A program made the translations under genes and the position numbers. A stretch of DNA of 6,340 nucleotides, from the NCBI GenBank assembly GCA_945917385.1, contig CAMEHJ010000072.1, forward strand, positions 1-6,340. The letters run 5' to 3'. Source of the DNA: an uncultured bacterium. GTDB lineage: Bacteria; Bacillota_A; Clostridia; Oscillospirales; Oscillospiraceae. Of the stretch, positions 5,941 to 6,340 are shown one piece after another; position 1 is the first letter of the stretch, and the number at the start of each line of letters is the position of its first letter. The notes below the pieces were generated by a model. The model searched no databases. It saw only the letters and a program-made list of their open reading frames with translations, and was not told the DNA's origin.

Positions 5941-6132
5941 GGGTTTTTGTGCCCATATACTGACTGCGTGTCCGGCTCTCCACCAAACGAAGCGGGGCAC
6001 AGCTTTACAAGGAGGAAAAAACAGTCCCCGCAGGCTCGGGGTGCGGCAGAGTGGAGACCTGTCGTAAGGCGGTGCGCAAATGCGGCCGCGAGTGTGCATC
6101 AGGCGGAGGCCATGTACACGGAGCTTGGAAAA
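5941..6132 (+). other. Long, potentially structured 5' leader of the ATPase gene
   Basis: About 190 nt separate the predicted transcription start from the ATG at 6133, with no recognisable protein. Possible RNA stems by hand: CCCCG (6026-6030) with CGGGG (6037-6041), or instead CCCCGC (6026-6031) with GCGGGG (5992-5997); TGCGGCAG (6042-6049) with CTGTCGTA (6059-6066), including two G-U pairs; and GGTGCGC (6071-6077) with GTGCATC (6094-6100), also with two G-U pairs. Seven bases of the second hairpin's loop (GTGGAGA, 6051-6057) complement TCTCCAC at 5977-5983. An excellent AAGGAGG (6009-6015) has no start codon behind it. I could not match the leader to any riboswitch consensus I know. GC-rich sequence forms stems easily, so this is a candidate only. 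Confidence 0.35.
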
Positions 6133-6340
6133 ATGGCAACTGTATCCCTGAAAAACGTCAAGAAGATTTACCCGTTCGTAAGCGGAGAGGGTAAGAAAAA
6201 GAAGAAGGGCGAGACGGAAGAGAAGAAAAACCACCTCCAGATCACCGACAAGGGCGTCGTCGCGGTTCAGGATTTCAATCTTGAAATCGCGGACAAGGAG
6301 TTTATCGTTCTGGTCGGCCCGTCCGGCTGCGGCAAGTCAA
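6133..6340 (+). CDS. Carbohydrate ABC importer ATPase, MsmX/UgpC-like (5' part only)
   Basis: The first 69 codons are present and the gene runs off the window. The start MATVSLKNVKKIYP is typical of the MalK/MsmX/UgpC ATPases that power sugar or glycerol-phosphate importers from the cytoplasmic face. The core strand VVAVQDFNLEIADKEFIVLVG leads into Walker A GPSGCGKS (62-69); the signature, Walker B and regulatory domain lie outside. Between KKIYP and the VAVQDF strand is an insertion, about residues 16-41, with five lysines in a row (21-25), then a Glu-rich stretch and more lysines. Classical MalK proteins have only a few residues here. The start at 6133 is chosen from family homology and a GGAG 9 nt upstream (6120-6123). 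ATG 6112 is in frame, but its GGAGG is only 2 nt away. MsmX-type ATPases often serve several importers, so an isolated gene with its own promoter is normal. Confidence 0.88.
   Translation, partial: MATVSLKNVKKIYPFVSGEGKKKKKGETEEKKNHLQITDKGVVAVQDFNLEIADKEFIVLVGPSGCGKS

Noticed and set aside
5968..6132. N-terminal extension of the ATPase from GTG 5968 or ATG 6112
   Set aside because: The frame is open, but the family N-terminus begins at MATVSL. GTG 5968 has no suitable RBS and ATG 6112 has one too close.
6080..6151. Possible 23-codon upstream ORF overlapping the ATPase start, with AAGGCGG before it
   Set aside because: Arg-rich translation with no pattern of repeated regulatory codons; the RBS match is imperfect. 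Chance is the simpler explanation, though translational coupling is not excluded.
5860..6234. Minus-strand open frame of 124 codons, starting opposite the ATPase lysine-rich insert
   Set aside because: The hydrophobic Leu/Phe-rich start is simply the complement of the lysine-rich codons; the rest has no recognisable features and overlaps the ATPase promoter and leader.

Overview
The window looks like chromosomal DNA from a GC-rich, Gram-positive anaerobe of the Clostridia. An Oscillospiraceae/Ruminococcaceae-type gut or rumen lineage is my best guess. This rests on strong GGAGG Shine-Dalgarno sites, TATAAT promoters in short AT-rich gaps between GC-rich genes, and the protein families present. 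No rRNA or other marker gene is available to confirm it.

Left part (1-2811, minus strand): an operon for a nucleoside-type ABC importer of the NupOPQ/YufOPQ family. It runs leftwards as double-domain ATPase (1267-2811), first permease (17-1270) and the first six codons of a second permease (1-20). Both junctions are 4-bp ATGA overlaps, which suggests translational coupling. A promoter lies at 2871-2899. No BmpA-type binding-protein gene precedes the ATPase.

Middle part (2961-5658): two cell-wall hydrolase genes facing each other. The plus-strand gene (3020-4282) has a near-consensus promoter and encodes a secreted protein with two phage-tail-lysozyme-like domains. The two copies align without a gap at a fixed offset of 154 residues and share four cysteines each. 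The minus-strand gene (4322-5599) encodes a peptidoglycan-binding/LysM/M14 zinc peptidase without a signal peptide, probably a gamma-D-glutamyl-diamino acid peptidase. The genes are 39 bp apart and share a perfect 16-bp hairpin that can terminate transcription from both sides. The two enzymes would cut different bonds of the wall: glycan versus stem peptide.

Right part (5606-6132): 527 bp without an intact gene, but not empty. It holds a weak promoter for the M14 gene, and a strong extended -10 promoter with RBS and start codon leading into a broken signal-peptide remnant (5732-5811). It also holds a promoter overlapped by a perfect palindrome (5906-5934) and a leader of about 190 nt with several possible RNA stems, including mutually exclusive ones. 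The leader precedes the 5' end of an MsmX/UgpC-type carbohydrate-importer ATPase (6133 onward), which carries a lysine-rich insertion before its Walker A motif.

I see no mobile element, CRISPR array, tRNA or rRNA. The most notable items are the structured leader and promoter palindrome before the ATPase, the signal-peptide relic, and the duplicated four-cysteine lysozyme protein. None of these amounts to a clearly new system from sequence alone.
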